64,000 nt of DNA from Oscillospiraceae bacterium (GTDB lineage Bacteria > Bacillota > Clostridia > Saccharofermentanales > Saccharofermentanaceae). The stretch lies in NCBI GenBank assembly GCA_900176545.1, contig FWXP01000004.1:124001-188000 (forward strand), in the 5' to 3' direction. The notes beneath the pieces are model-generated. The model saw nothing but the letters and a program-made list of their open reading frames with translations. It did not search any database and was not told where the DNA came from. Made by a program: the position numbers and the translations under genes. The stretch's first letter is position 1, and the number at the start of each line of letters is the position of its first letter. This document shows positions 37,634 to 44,555 of this stretch, piece after piece.

Positions 37634-38803
37634 ATGAGTACCGATTACACCTTCTTCTACGTTGAAGCCAATGTCGTGTGCATGATCATATTCTCGATGT
37701 TGCTCTTCAAGAATATCCACAGCGTAGACAGGCAGGAGAAGCAGCTCATCTACGATCGAGTATTGCTCTTCAGCATCCTTTACTTTGCCTGCGACTGCTT
37801 CTGGGCGATGCAGCTTGGAGGTGTGATCCATAACTGCAGAAATGTAGTCCTCCTTGTTAACTTCGGCAATAACGCTCTTATGGCCTTCATGACCTTCTAC
37901 TGGTTCTTATATGTAGAAGTAAGTCAGAAAGCCAAATACATGGTCGTAAAGCGCAACAGGCTCTATACCAAGAGCCTTGCCATATCCTCCTCGATACTAA
38001 TGGGATTCTTCTGTATCTTTCACAGCGACATGATCCTTACGGAGGACGGAGAAGTCACGCTGCTCTATGCGGGTATATTCCTCGCATCGCCTCTTATCTA
38101 TATCCTTATAGCTGTGGGAAAGTCCTTTGTAAGGGCTACATATCCTGAGAATTACGCGGTGAGGTCGCAGTATATAACGGGTGCGGTATATCCTCTTGTA
38201 GTGAGCATTTCGGGCGTTATACAGACTCTCTTTATCAATGCTCCTCTCTTCTGCTTCGGTATCACCATCATGATGATCTACGTCTATATTGCGAGCCTGG
38301 AGAATATCGTCTCCCAGGATCCTCTTACGTCCCTTAACAACAGGGCGCAGCTTAAGAGATATATTTCAAATGACCTAAGGCCCGCAGACGGAGACGAGAA
38401 GATCTACATCTTCATGATCGACCTTAATAAGTTCAAGTCCATAAACGACACATACGGCCATATCGAAGGCGATAAGGCTATCGTGAAGGCGGCGCAGGGC
38501 CTTAAGCTCGCATGCACCATAGAAAAGCACAGGCACTTTATCGCCAGGTACGGCGGCGATGAGTTCATCATCGTAGCTAAGCTCATGGACGACAGCGAGG
38601 CGGAGTACTTAAAGGAGCGCCTCAAGGATTCCATCTATAACCACAACAAGGAGTCCGGTGCCAAGTACGATCTTCGCGCGGCTATAGGATATGCGGAATA
38701 TAGCGGTAAGATCTCAGACTTCGCCGCAGCTACCAAGAAAGCCGACGACGCTCTCTACGAGGACAAGCACTGGGTAGAGCCCGATCTTACCTCTGCTGTT
38801 TGA
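37634..38803 (+). CDS. Membrane diguanylate cyclase (GGDEF)
   Basis: Makes cyclic di-GMP from GTP. The 389-residue protein has about six membrane helices in residues 10-222 and a GGDEF domain from about 228, with DLNKFKSINDTYGH and the active-site motif RYGGDEF (GGDEF at 307-311). The product-inhibition site RxxD is absent: residues 298-301 are KHRH. No ribosome site precedes the ATG. Only 18 bp separate the start from the upstream terminator T run. Confidence 0.93.
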   Translation: MSTDYTFFYVEANVVCMIIFSMLLFKNIHSVDRQEKQLIYDRVLLFSILYFACDCFWAMQLGGVIHNCRNVVLLVNFGNNALMAFMTFYWFLYVEVSQKAKYMVVKRNRLYTKSLAISSSILMGFFCIFHSDMILTEDGEVTLLYAGIFLASPLIYILIAVGKSFVRATYPENYAVRSQYITGAVYPLVVSISGVIQTLFINAPLFCFGITIMMIYVYIASLENIVSQDPLTSLNNRAQLKRYISNDLRPADGDEKIYIFMIDLNKFKSINDTYGHIEGDKAIVKAAQGLKLACTIEKHRHFIARYGGDEFIIVAKLMDDSEAEYLKERLKDSIYNHNKESGAKYDLRAAIGYAEYSGKISDFAAATKKADDALYEDKHWVEPDLTSAV

Positions 38804-38827
38804 CTAATGCCCCTTCTGTGGTAGAGT
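38800..38827 (+). promoter_or_regulatory. Promoter of the lipase gene
   Basis: TTGACT (38800-38805, overlapping the cyclase stop codon) and TAGAGT (38822-38827) are 16 bp apart. A perfect GTAAGTC/GACTTAC hairpin (38826-38845) follows and would start the transcript. Confidence 0.55.
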
Positions 38828-38860
38828 AAGTCACGGAAGACTTACATCAGGGAGAGATAT

Positions 38861-39670
38861 ATGGCTGCTCTTAAGTACCCCGTTCTAATGGTACACGGAA
38901 TGGGATTTCGCGACAGGAAGCACTTAGGTTACTGGGGAAGGATCCCTGCTGCCCTCGAGAAGGAAGGCTGCACGATATACTTCGGCGGTCAGGACAGCTG
39001 CGGCTCCGTAGAGACCAACGCGAAGCATCTTGCAGAGAGGATAGAATCCCTCGTTAAGGAGCGCGGCATAGAGAAGTTCAATGTCATCGCGCACTCCAAG
39101 GGAGGACTCGACATAAGATACGCCATGTCCACCCTTGGCATGGGCAAGTATATCGCATCCGTATCCACCGTGAATACTCCCCATAACGGCTCTCTTACCG
39201 TAGATAAGATAAAGTATTTTCCTAACTGGATGGTACGCTTTGCATGCAATTGCTGCGACTTATGCTTCAAGATCTTAGGCGACGGCGACCCCAATGTATA
39301 CGATGCGGTCATGGGCTTCAAGACCAGCGACGCCGAGCGCTTCAACAGAGAGAACCCGGATGTGGAAGGCGTCTACTACCAGAGCTTCGCATTCACCTTC
39401 AAGAGCGCCTTCAGCGACATTCTCATGTGGTTCCCGCACTTCGTGGTAAAGCTCATAGAAGGGGAGAATGACGGCCTTCTAACACCAAGGGCGGTAAAGT
39501 GGGGAGACTTCCGCGGAGTGTTCACGGGAGCAACCAACAGGGGCATCTCCCACTGCGACGAAGTGGACCTCAGACGACGCCCCTTCACCAAGAAGAACGT
39601 AGACGGTATAACGGACATCGTTGACTTCTACGTAGACATGGTAAGGGAGCTTGCCTCGAAAGGCTTCTGA
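38861..39670 (+). CDS. Alpha/beta-hydrolase, triacylglycerol-lipase-like
   Basis: A 269-residue serine hydrolase of the lipase class. The N-terminus has the oxyanion-hole motif MVHGMGF, and the nucleophile elbow is AHSKGG with Ser79, followed by LDIRY as in bacterial lipases. Acidic and His residues of the triad lie in the C-terminal third (ENDGLLTPRAVKWG, GISHCDEVD). There is no signal peptide, so it may act in the cytosol on a short-chain or membrane lipid ester. AGGGAG precedes the ATG. Confidence 0.85.
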   Translation: MAALKYPVLMVHGMGFRDRKHLGYWGRIPAALEKEGCTIYFGGQDSCGSVETNAKHLAERIESLVKERGIEKFNVIAHSKGGLDIRYAMSTLGMGKYIASVSTVNTPHNGSLTVDKIKYFPNWMVRFACNCCDLCFKILGDGDPNVYDAVMGFKTSDAERFNRENPDVEGVYYQSFAFTFKSAFSDILMWFPHFVVKLIEGENDGLLTPRAVKWGDFRGVFTGATNRGISHCDEVDLRRRPFTKKNVDGITDIVDFYVDMVRELASKGF

Positions 39671-39722
39671 CACCGCAAAGTTGAAATTTGAAGCCTTTTT
39701 ATATACAATAGTCCGTGCACAT

Positions 39723-39811
39723 GGAGACGTATCGAAGTGGTCATAACGAGGCGCACTCGAAATGCGTTAGCCCTCCGGGGCTCGAGGGTTCGAATCCCTC
39801 CGTCTCCGCCA
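39723..39811 (+). tRNA. tRNA-Ser (CGA)
   Basis: The acceptor GGAGACG (39723-39729) pairs with CGTCTCC (39801-39807), followed by G and an encoded CCA. The anticodon stem GCGCA/TGCGT encloses the loop CTCGAAA, with anticodon CGA at 39758-39760. A long variable arm and the T arm GAGGGTTCGAATCCCTC confirm a class II tRNA-Ser. It reads UCG codons. Confidence 0.97.
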
Positions 39812-39902
39812 AAACGCGAAACGGCCACTCTTATGAGTGGCCGTTTTTGCGTTGTAGTGAGATTGAAAGAGGATTCGAACCCGAGAGGGGAGCGGACGAT
39901 AA
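39790..39902 (+). repeat. Direct repeat copy 1: tRNA-Ser 3' end and flank
   Basis: This 113-bp segment covers the last 22 bases of the tRNA-Ser gene, its terminator and about 55 bp beyond. It is repeated at 39985-40097 with one base different (39825 C, 40020 T). Duplication of a tRNA 3' end is typical of integrase attachment sites. Confidence 0.9.
39821..39847 (+). terminator. Terminator after tRNA-Ser
   Basis: Perfect 10-base stem ACGGCCACTC/GAGTGGCCGT with loop TTAT, then TTTT. A second copy with one G-T wobble lies at 40016-40042. Confidence 0.92.
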
Positions 39903-39984
39903 GAGAAGCTTCCGGTGGAAGGTTCGACGTCCGCGTGAGCGCAGTAAGCTAAGCTTACAAGCTAACAGACAGCGAAGCTGTCGG
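39903..39984. other. Spacer between the two tRNA-flank repeats
   Basis: These 82 bp are present once. They contain short inverted repeats (AAGCTAAGCTT near 39946 and ACAGCGAAGCTGT near 39969) and no gene. They may be what is left of an inserted element or a recombination scar. Confidence 0.5.
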
Positions 39985-40097
39985 TCGAATCCCTCCGTCT
40001 CCGCCAAAACGCGAAACGGTCACTCTTATGAGTGGCCGTTTTTGCGTTGTAGTGAGATTGAAAGAGGATTCGAACCCGAGAGGGGAGCGGACGATAA
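39985..40097 (+). repeat. Direct repeat copy 2: truncated tRNA-Ser 3' end and flank
   Basis: Second copy of the 113-bp repeat, 195 bp after the first. It starts inside the T-loop of a tRNA-Ser and has no 5' half, so it cannot make a tRNA. It is followed directly by the broken HD-GYP gene. Confidence 0.9.
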
Positions 40098-40428
40098 TTT
40101 GACGATTTGTACGGGTAAGATCAAGATATCCGATGCTATACTCAATAAGCCGGGCAAGCTGACAGATGAGGAATTCGAGATCATGAAGACCCACTCGGAA
40201 CTCGGTAAGGAGATAATCGATAAGGCGGTAAGTGATATTGAGTCTGACGGTTACCTTCAGGAAGCCCGCAATATGGCAGCATATCACCACGAGAGATGGG
40301 ACGGAAAGGGAACCCGGTTCGATCCCAGGTGAGTGGAGGTGTTGCTGGAATCCCTTCCTGAAGTAAAGGATGTATTGAGAAGACTTAATCCCGAGTATAA
40401 GGACGAAGAGCGTAACGAAGGAAACTGA
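40098..40428 (+). pseudogene. HD-GYP phosphodiesterase remnant
   Basis: The translation after the repeat reads KIKISDAILNKPGKLTDEEFEIMKTHSELG and, later, YHHERWDGKG. These are parts of a cyclic-di-GMP HD-GYP domain, beginning in mid-domain and lacking the N-terminal half. After GKG the frame jumps to TRFDPR, normally about 60 residues further on, then meets TGA at 40330. The following codons (VEVLLESLPEVKDVLRRLNPEYKDEE) fit the usual C-terminus. So the gene has lost its front, an internal piece and its frame. Confidence 0.8.
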
Positions 40429-40497
40429 CACGATCCGTGTAGTATAATCCTATATAGAAGATATCTGTCTTCAAACTCCTGTGGGAGAAGTGTTTTT

Positions 40498-41619
40498 ATG
40501 AAGAAGAAATGGATCGTAATCCCCCTTATAACAGTTATCATCTTGATCAGCTGTTTCGTTGCATTCGGGAATCTCGTCGTATTTGATCTGATATTCTGCC
40601 CGCCGCCTTTGAAGCTGGAGAATGGTGATGTATACCATCCGGGGTTGCTCAATGCCCCTGTGATAACCGAGGTGGAAAGTGTGCAGTCAGTCTTACACGA
40701 GTGGGATCAGAGCACCGAATACGAAAAGGAGACATGGTGGGATCCTCCTGTCGCTAACAGAAATCTCTCTGTTAAATGCTGCATGAACGAAGAGGATGCA
40801 GATGAGGCAGAGGGAATGAAGCTGTATCTCTTTAAGCATGAGAGAGATCATCTGCTTAACATAAACGATGCGATATTAGTGAGCGACGGCACAGTGTATG
40901 CGGAGAGGGGCTATATAAGTTTCTTCTCTGCTTTTCCTGATGATATGGAGGCAGGAACTTACACCTTCGTGCTGATCGATAGTAATAACAGGATCGACTC
41001 GGTATTTGAGTATGAGGTAGTTGCCAGAGATTCAGATTCCGACCCGCTTTGGGTATGTGCAGCAAAGCCTGTAATCTATCTCTATCCGGATGAGACTACG
41101 GAATGTGATGTTTCACTGGATCTTGACGGGTTCTTAACATGTACATATCCGTCTTACGATGAAGACTCCGGATGGCATGTTACGGCTGATCCTGACGGAA
41201 CATTGACTGATCCCGTGACGGGAAGACAATATGATTATCTCTTCTGGGAAGGTGAGATCGAAGCGCCTGACATATACGATAATGCGATATGTGTTCGCGG
41301 ATGCGATACGGCAGGATTCCTGGAAGACTATCTTGAAGCATGCGGACTTAACTACAGCGAGATAGATGACTTTATCTCGTACTGGTTACCCCGTATGGAG
41401 TCTAATGAATATAATCTCATCGCATTCCCGACAGAAGGATACGAGGAAGAGGTCACGCTGAATGTAAGTCCCGAACCCGATAATGTCATTCGCGTTTATA
41501 TGTTGTTTACGCCGTTGAACGAAGAGGTCGAGATACCTGAAGATCAGCTGCTTATATGGCCCGAAGGAACAGACAGGACAGGTTTTACGGTAGTAGAGTG
41601 GGGAGGATCTGAGTTATGA
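40498..41619 (+). CDS. Membrane-anchored protein with a KPVIYLYP domain
   Basis: A 373-residue protein with one N-terminal membrane helix (about 5-30) and an exported body. From residue 189 it has a distinctive domain: KPVIYLYP (190-197), then DGFLTCTYPSY, GWHVTADPDGTL and YDYLFWEGE. I recognise this pattern as recurring in uncharacterised bacterial proteins but cannot name a function. It lies upstream of and overlaps (ATGA) a methyltransferase gene. A TATAAT at 40443-40448 may be its -10 box; no good -35 is seen. Confidence 0.72.
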   Translation: MKKKWIVIPLITVIILISCFVAFGNLVVFDLIFCPPPLKLENGDVYHPGLLNAPVITEVESVQSVLHEWDQSTEYEKETWWDPPVANRNLSVKCCMNEEDADEAEGMKLYLFKHERDHLLNINDAILVSDGTVYAERGYISFFSAFPDDMEAGTYTFVLIDSNNRIDSVFEYEVVARDSDSDPLWVCAAKPVIYLYPDETTECDVSLDLDGFLTCTYPSYDEDSGWHVTADPDGTLTDPVTGRQYDYLFWEGEIEAPDIYDNAICVRGCDTAGFLEDYLEACGLNYSEIDDFISYWLPRMESNEYNLIAFPTEGYEEEVTLNVSPEPDNVIRVYMLFTPLNEEVEIPEDQLLIWPEGTDRTGFTVVEWGGSEL

Positions 41620-42416
41620 TCGATTATACAAAAGGATTGGAAAGCACTTTTGATACGGCCGTGTCCCTGTATGACAGGATGCGCCCGGGGTATGTAAATG
41701 AGCTCTATAAGGAGATCTTCGATTACATCAGGATCGACGGCAACAGTCGTGTCGTCGAAGTAGGGAGCGGTACCGGTCAGGCGACGCTTCCGCTCCTTAA
41801 GACAGGGTGCGAACTTACCGCAGTCGAATATGGTGAGAATCTCTCTTCGAAGTTGAAGGAAAAGTTCAGTGAGTACGACAGGTTTAGTGTCATTACGGGT
41901 AAGTTCGAAGACGTATCCCTGGAAGAGGATACATACGATCTTGTCTTCTCGGCGACTGCATTTCATTGGGTCCCGGAAGAAGTCGGATATCCCAAGGTGT
42001 ATTCGATATTAAAGCAGGGAGGTGCCTTTGCACGCTTTGCCAACAGACCCCGTATAAGCGGAGACGACCCTGCTCTCGCGCAGGAGATAGATGCCATATA
42101 CGACGATCACTACAACAGTTATTACGGTGTTAAGTCCGGTGTGAAGAAGTGGTTTACAGAAGAGGATGCCAAGGTGATATCGCTGATCCCGGAGAAGTAC
42201 GGGTTCGAAGAGATAAAGTACAGCCTGTTCTATCGTACGAGGGTATTTACTTCGGAGGAATACATCGCACTCCTGGGAACATATTCTGACCATATAGCGA
42301 TAGAAGAGAGTGTAAGAAAGGTATTCTTTGCCAGGATAGAAGATGCGATAGAGCGACACGGCGGCAGGATATCGATAAATGACACGCTGGATCTGGAGCT
42401 TGCCCGGAAAAGATGA
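41616..42416 (+). CDS. Class I SAM-dependent methyltransferase
   Basis: A 266-residue methyltransferase of the UbiE/Methyltransf_11 type. Motif I is VVEVGSGTGQAT near residues 45-56, followed by LTAVEYGENLSSKL (acidic loop) and the later motif TYDLVFSATAFHWVPE. The substrate is unknown. The ATG overlaps the preceding stop, so the two genes are translationally coupled. Confidence 0.88.
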   Translation: MIDYTKGLESTFDTAVSLYDRMRPGYVNELYKEIFDYIRIDGNSRVVEVGSGTGQATLPLLKTGCELTAVEYGENLSSKLKEKFSEYDRFSVITGKFEDVSLEEDTYDLVFSATAFHWVPEEVGYPKVYSILKQGGAFARFANRPRISGDDPALAQEIDAIYDDHYNSYYGVKSGVKKWFTEEDAKVISLIPEKYGFEEIKYSLFYRTRVFTSEEYIALLGTYSDHIAIEESVRKVFFARIEDAIERHGGRISINDTLDLELARKR

Positions 42417-42480
42417 ACCGTTAGCACCTGACTGCCGTATTTAAAATCATGTCTGTTGTACAAAAAAAGCCGTAGGAAAT

Positions 42481-42534
42481 TGACACTAACGACTATGATT
42501 TTATAAGACGAGAACGAAGCAGGGGTGCTATAAT
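42481..42534 (+). promoter_or_regulatory. Promoter region before 42613
   Basis: TTGACA (about 42480) is followed after 16 bp by TATAAG, and a second extended -10 TGCTATAAT lies near 42527-42535. Either could start the 42613 transcript; the 196-bp gap holds no gene. Confidence 0.5.
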
Positions 42535-42612
42535 ATACCTACTGATAAGAAGAATTTGATAAAGCTGTCGACGTGAGTATTCGGTTCATGGCTTATGTGA
42601 GGAGTAATACTG

Positions 42613-43086
42613 ATGAGTAAGGACAATATCGAAGAACTGCAGGAGCAGTTGTTGAGGGGCATTCACAGGATGTGCGTAAGCAGGGAGGATTGTAATGACT
42701 GCCCCTTTTATGTCACCAAGTGCGTATTTGAAGATCCCAAGCCCAGGACATGGTCAATAGATGAACCTGTCGAGATCAGACCTGCTCCCGAGCATCTCCC
42801 CGTGCCTTCTAAGGAGACAGTGAAGGAAGTGGTCGAAGAAGCTGAGGAAGAAGAGACTGCTATCGAAGAAGAGGTTGTATCAGCTGCGGCTCCCGAGCCC
42901 GCACCTGCACCTGTGGCAGATGATGATTCTGAGAGCACATGGCTCGTCAGCACTACCATGGGAAGTGCCTTTACCAAATACGTATTTGTATGTTCCAAGT
43001 GCGGATACAAGAAGGAATCTTATTTCTCCATGGCTACTACATCTTTCTGTCCCGAGTGCGAGAAGAGAAAGCACGAACAGCAGTAA
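42613..43086 (+). CDS. Zinc-ribbon protein with acidic linker
   Basis: A 157-residue protein in three parts. Residues 20-37 hold a Cys cluster (MCVSREDCNDCPFYVTKC). Residues 50-105 are an acidic Glu/Ala/Pro linker. Residues 123-157 form a C-terminal zinc ribbon (CSKCGY and CPECEKRK). The central linker suggests two small metal-binding modules held apart. No function is assigned. GAGGAG precedes the ATG. Confidence 0.75.
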   Translation: MSKDNIEELQEQLLRGIHRMCVSREDCNDCPFYVTKCVFEDPKPRTWSIDEPVEIRPAPEHLPVPSKETVKEVVEEAEEEETAIEEEVVSAAAPEPAPAPVADDDSESTWLVSTTMGSAFTKYVFVCSKCGYKKESYFSMATTSFCPECEKRKHEQQ

Positions 43087-43106
43087 CATAAGATAAGCAA
43101 CTTACA

Positions 43107-43140
43107 GGCCGTTGTCCTTTTATGAAGGCAGCGGCCTTTT
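43107..43140 (+). terminator. Terminator after the zinc-ribbon gene
   Basis: The stem GGCCGTTGTC/GGCAGCGGCC (two wobbles) is followed by TTTT. Confidence 0.85.
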
Positions 43141-43180
43141 GTTATGTTATGATATTTGCACGAAATGATAAGGAGATATG

Positions 43181-43864
43181 ATGAGCGGCATGGAAGAGAA
43201 TAAGAAGATCACTGCAGGGAATCGTTACTGCCCCGTTATCTTTGTCGTGCTGGCGCTTCTGTTGTTCTTTTTATCACCCGTCATCTACGACAGTGATAAG
43301 CTGGAAACAGTTCAGTATTATCGCGACGGTATCGCTGTGACGGAAATGACTCAAGGTGTTCCTTCGTGGGTCGATAACGTATTCTCAGTCTGTTTTATGG
43401 CAGATGTTATTGCAGGTCTTGCCAGCTGGATATTTGTGATCTTGGATAAGGCGATAAACAGACGTAAGATCCTGAAGAGAGTGCTTATCATGTTTCCGGT
43501 GGGAGCAGTATTCTTCTTTATATCTCTTTTGGGAATATCCTGCGTAAATACATACCGCGGTACAGCTGACGGCAGTCGCTTTGCCACGACATATAACCCT
43601 GAGTATTATGAATACAGTCATGATGACAAAAGGATCGTTGTAGGTGAATACTCGTGGCTTCTCGGCGGCTTCGGTTCCGTGTATCAGATAACCCCTGATG
43701 ACCGGATGATCGAGATAGGTCAATTCGGAACAGATGACGGTTACAGGAATCGGGGGCAGTACGATATAGAGTGGGAAGAAGAGGGAGTCAGATTGACCTA
43801 TACCTTCGATCCTATCGCTCATGATCCTGTCAAGGAAGTGTTCTGCAACTGGGCGGATGAATGA
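43181..43864 (+). CDS. Small membrane protein of unknown function
   Basis: A 227-residue protein with three predicted membrane helices (about 14-32, 66-86 and 98-120) and an acidic C-terminal domain of about 100 residues. Two adjacent ATGs exist; AAGGAG at 43170 is five bases from ATG 43181 and only two from ATG 43178. I do not recognise a family. Confidence 0.7.
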   Translation: MSGMEENKKITAGNRYCPVIFVVLALLLFFLSPVIYDSDKLETVQYYRDGIAVTEMTQGVPSWVDNVFSVCFMADVIAGLASWIFVILDKAINRRKILKRVLIMFPVGAVFFFISLLGISCVNTYRGTADGSRFATTYNPEYYEYSHDDKRIVVGEYSWLLGGFGSVYQITPDDRMIEIGQFGTDDGYRNRGQYDIEWEEEGVRLTYTFDPIAHDPVKEVFCNWADE

Positions 43865-43879
43865 TATCTCCTCGTTGAG

Positions 43880-43909
43880 TGCAACTTGTGCATCCTATAA
43901 TGCAACTTG
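43880..43909 (+). repeat. TGCAACTTG direct repeats, 21 bp apart
   Basis: TGCAACTTG occurs at 43880-43888 and 43901-43909, two helical turns apart and flanking a TATAAT (43896-43901) upstream of the membrane-protein gene at 43988. It may be a paired activator or repressor site. Confidence 0.45.
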
Positions 43910-43987
43910 ATACATATTCTCTGCAGGGCCGATCTTCGTGAGTTATAGTCTGGTCATAACAGAAAAGACCTACGGAGGAATAAGAAA

Positions 43988-44407
43988 ATGAGAGAGATAT
44001 GGAATAAGTACATCAAGACACCCGCCTTCCTTTACTGCTTTATGTATACACTGGCTACACTTACCAACAGTGTTATCTATCTGGCACAGGGAACCTTCGA
44101 GGATCCGTCCGGCAACTGGCATGAACTGGACAGAGCAGTTATCGTCTTCATAGCAGTACTTGCATATGCACTTATAAGATATATCAAGATGAAGAGTTTC
44201 TGGCTCAAGGTAGCATGTGTCTATGTTCCTACGATGCTCCTTACATTCTTCTATGTGTTCTTAAGAGGACTTACTGTAGAGCTCGCAAGCAGCGCATACA
44301 GAGATATCTTCGTTAACTACACTGCAGGATTCGTATTCGTTACTCTGGTGGTATTCGTAGTAACACTCGTAAGGAAAAAGAAGGCAGCCAAGAAGGCGGC
44401 AGTATAA
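43988..44407 (+). CDS. Small membrane protein, about four helices
   Basis: A 139-residue integral membrane protein with four predicted helices (about 12-32, 48-66, 74-93 and 112-131) and a Lys-rich C-terminus (RKKKAAKKAA). The charged tail suggests the C-terminus is cytosolic. GGAGG precedes the ATG. No family or function is recognised. Confidence 0.75.
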   Translation: MREIWNKYIKTPAFLYCFMYTLATLTNSVIYLAQGTFEDPSGNWHELDRAVIVFIAVLAYALIRYIKMKSFWLKVACVYVPTMLLTFFYVFLRGLTVELASSAYRDIFVNYTAGFVFVTLVVFVVTLVRKKKAAKKAAV

Positions 44408-44416
44408 GAGATATTA

Positions 44417-44440
44417 AAGGCCCGTTATCGGGCTTTTTCT
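44417..44440 (+). terminator. Terminator after the four-helix membrane protein
   Basis: GCCCG/CGGGC with loop TTAT, extended by A-T pairs, followed by TTTTT. Confidence 0.85.
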
Positions 44441-44478
44441 TTTGCCTTTTATGCTCATTTCACGATATTTGTCGGGTA

Positions 44479-44499
44479 GATATGTTGATATTACATATC
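44479..44499. promoter_or_regulatory. Inverted repeat before the response-regulator gene
   Basis: GATATG/CATATC with a 9-bp spacer lies 57 bp before the response-regulator ATG. A weak TTGAGG box follows at about 44503. Possible operator; unsupported otherwise. Confidence 0.3.
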
Positions 44500-44555
44500 C
44501 CTTTGAGGGTAGCGTGAATGATACGATATTACTATCTGATTCGGATGGTAATTGT

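Noticed and set aside
39715-40332. Open frame of 205 codons across tRNA-Ser and its duplicated flank
   Set aside because: It runs through the tRNA and both repeats and ends in the HD-GYP remnant; the translated repeat (KTRNGHSYEWPF) is a terminator hairpin read as protein.
43880-43909. ECF promoter like those at 11025 and 25712
   Set aside because: TGCAAC occurs twice here but no CGTC follows 16 bp after either copy.
44442-44555. Longer N-terminus of the response regulator
   Set aside because: The extension starts in the upstream terminator T run and adds 38 non-conserved residues before the receiver domain.
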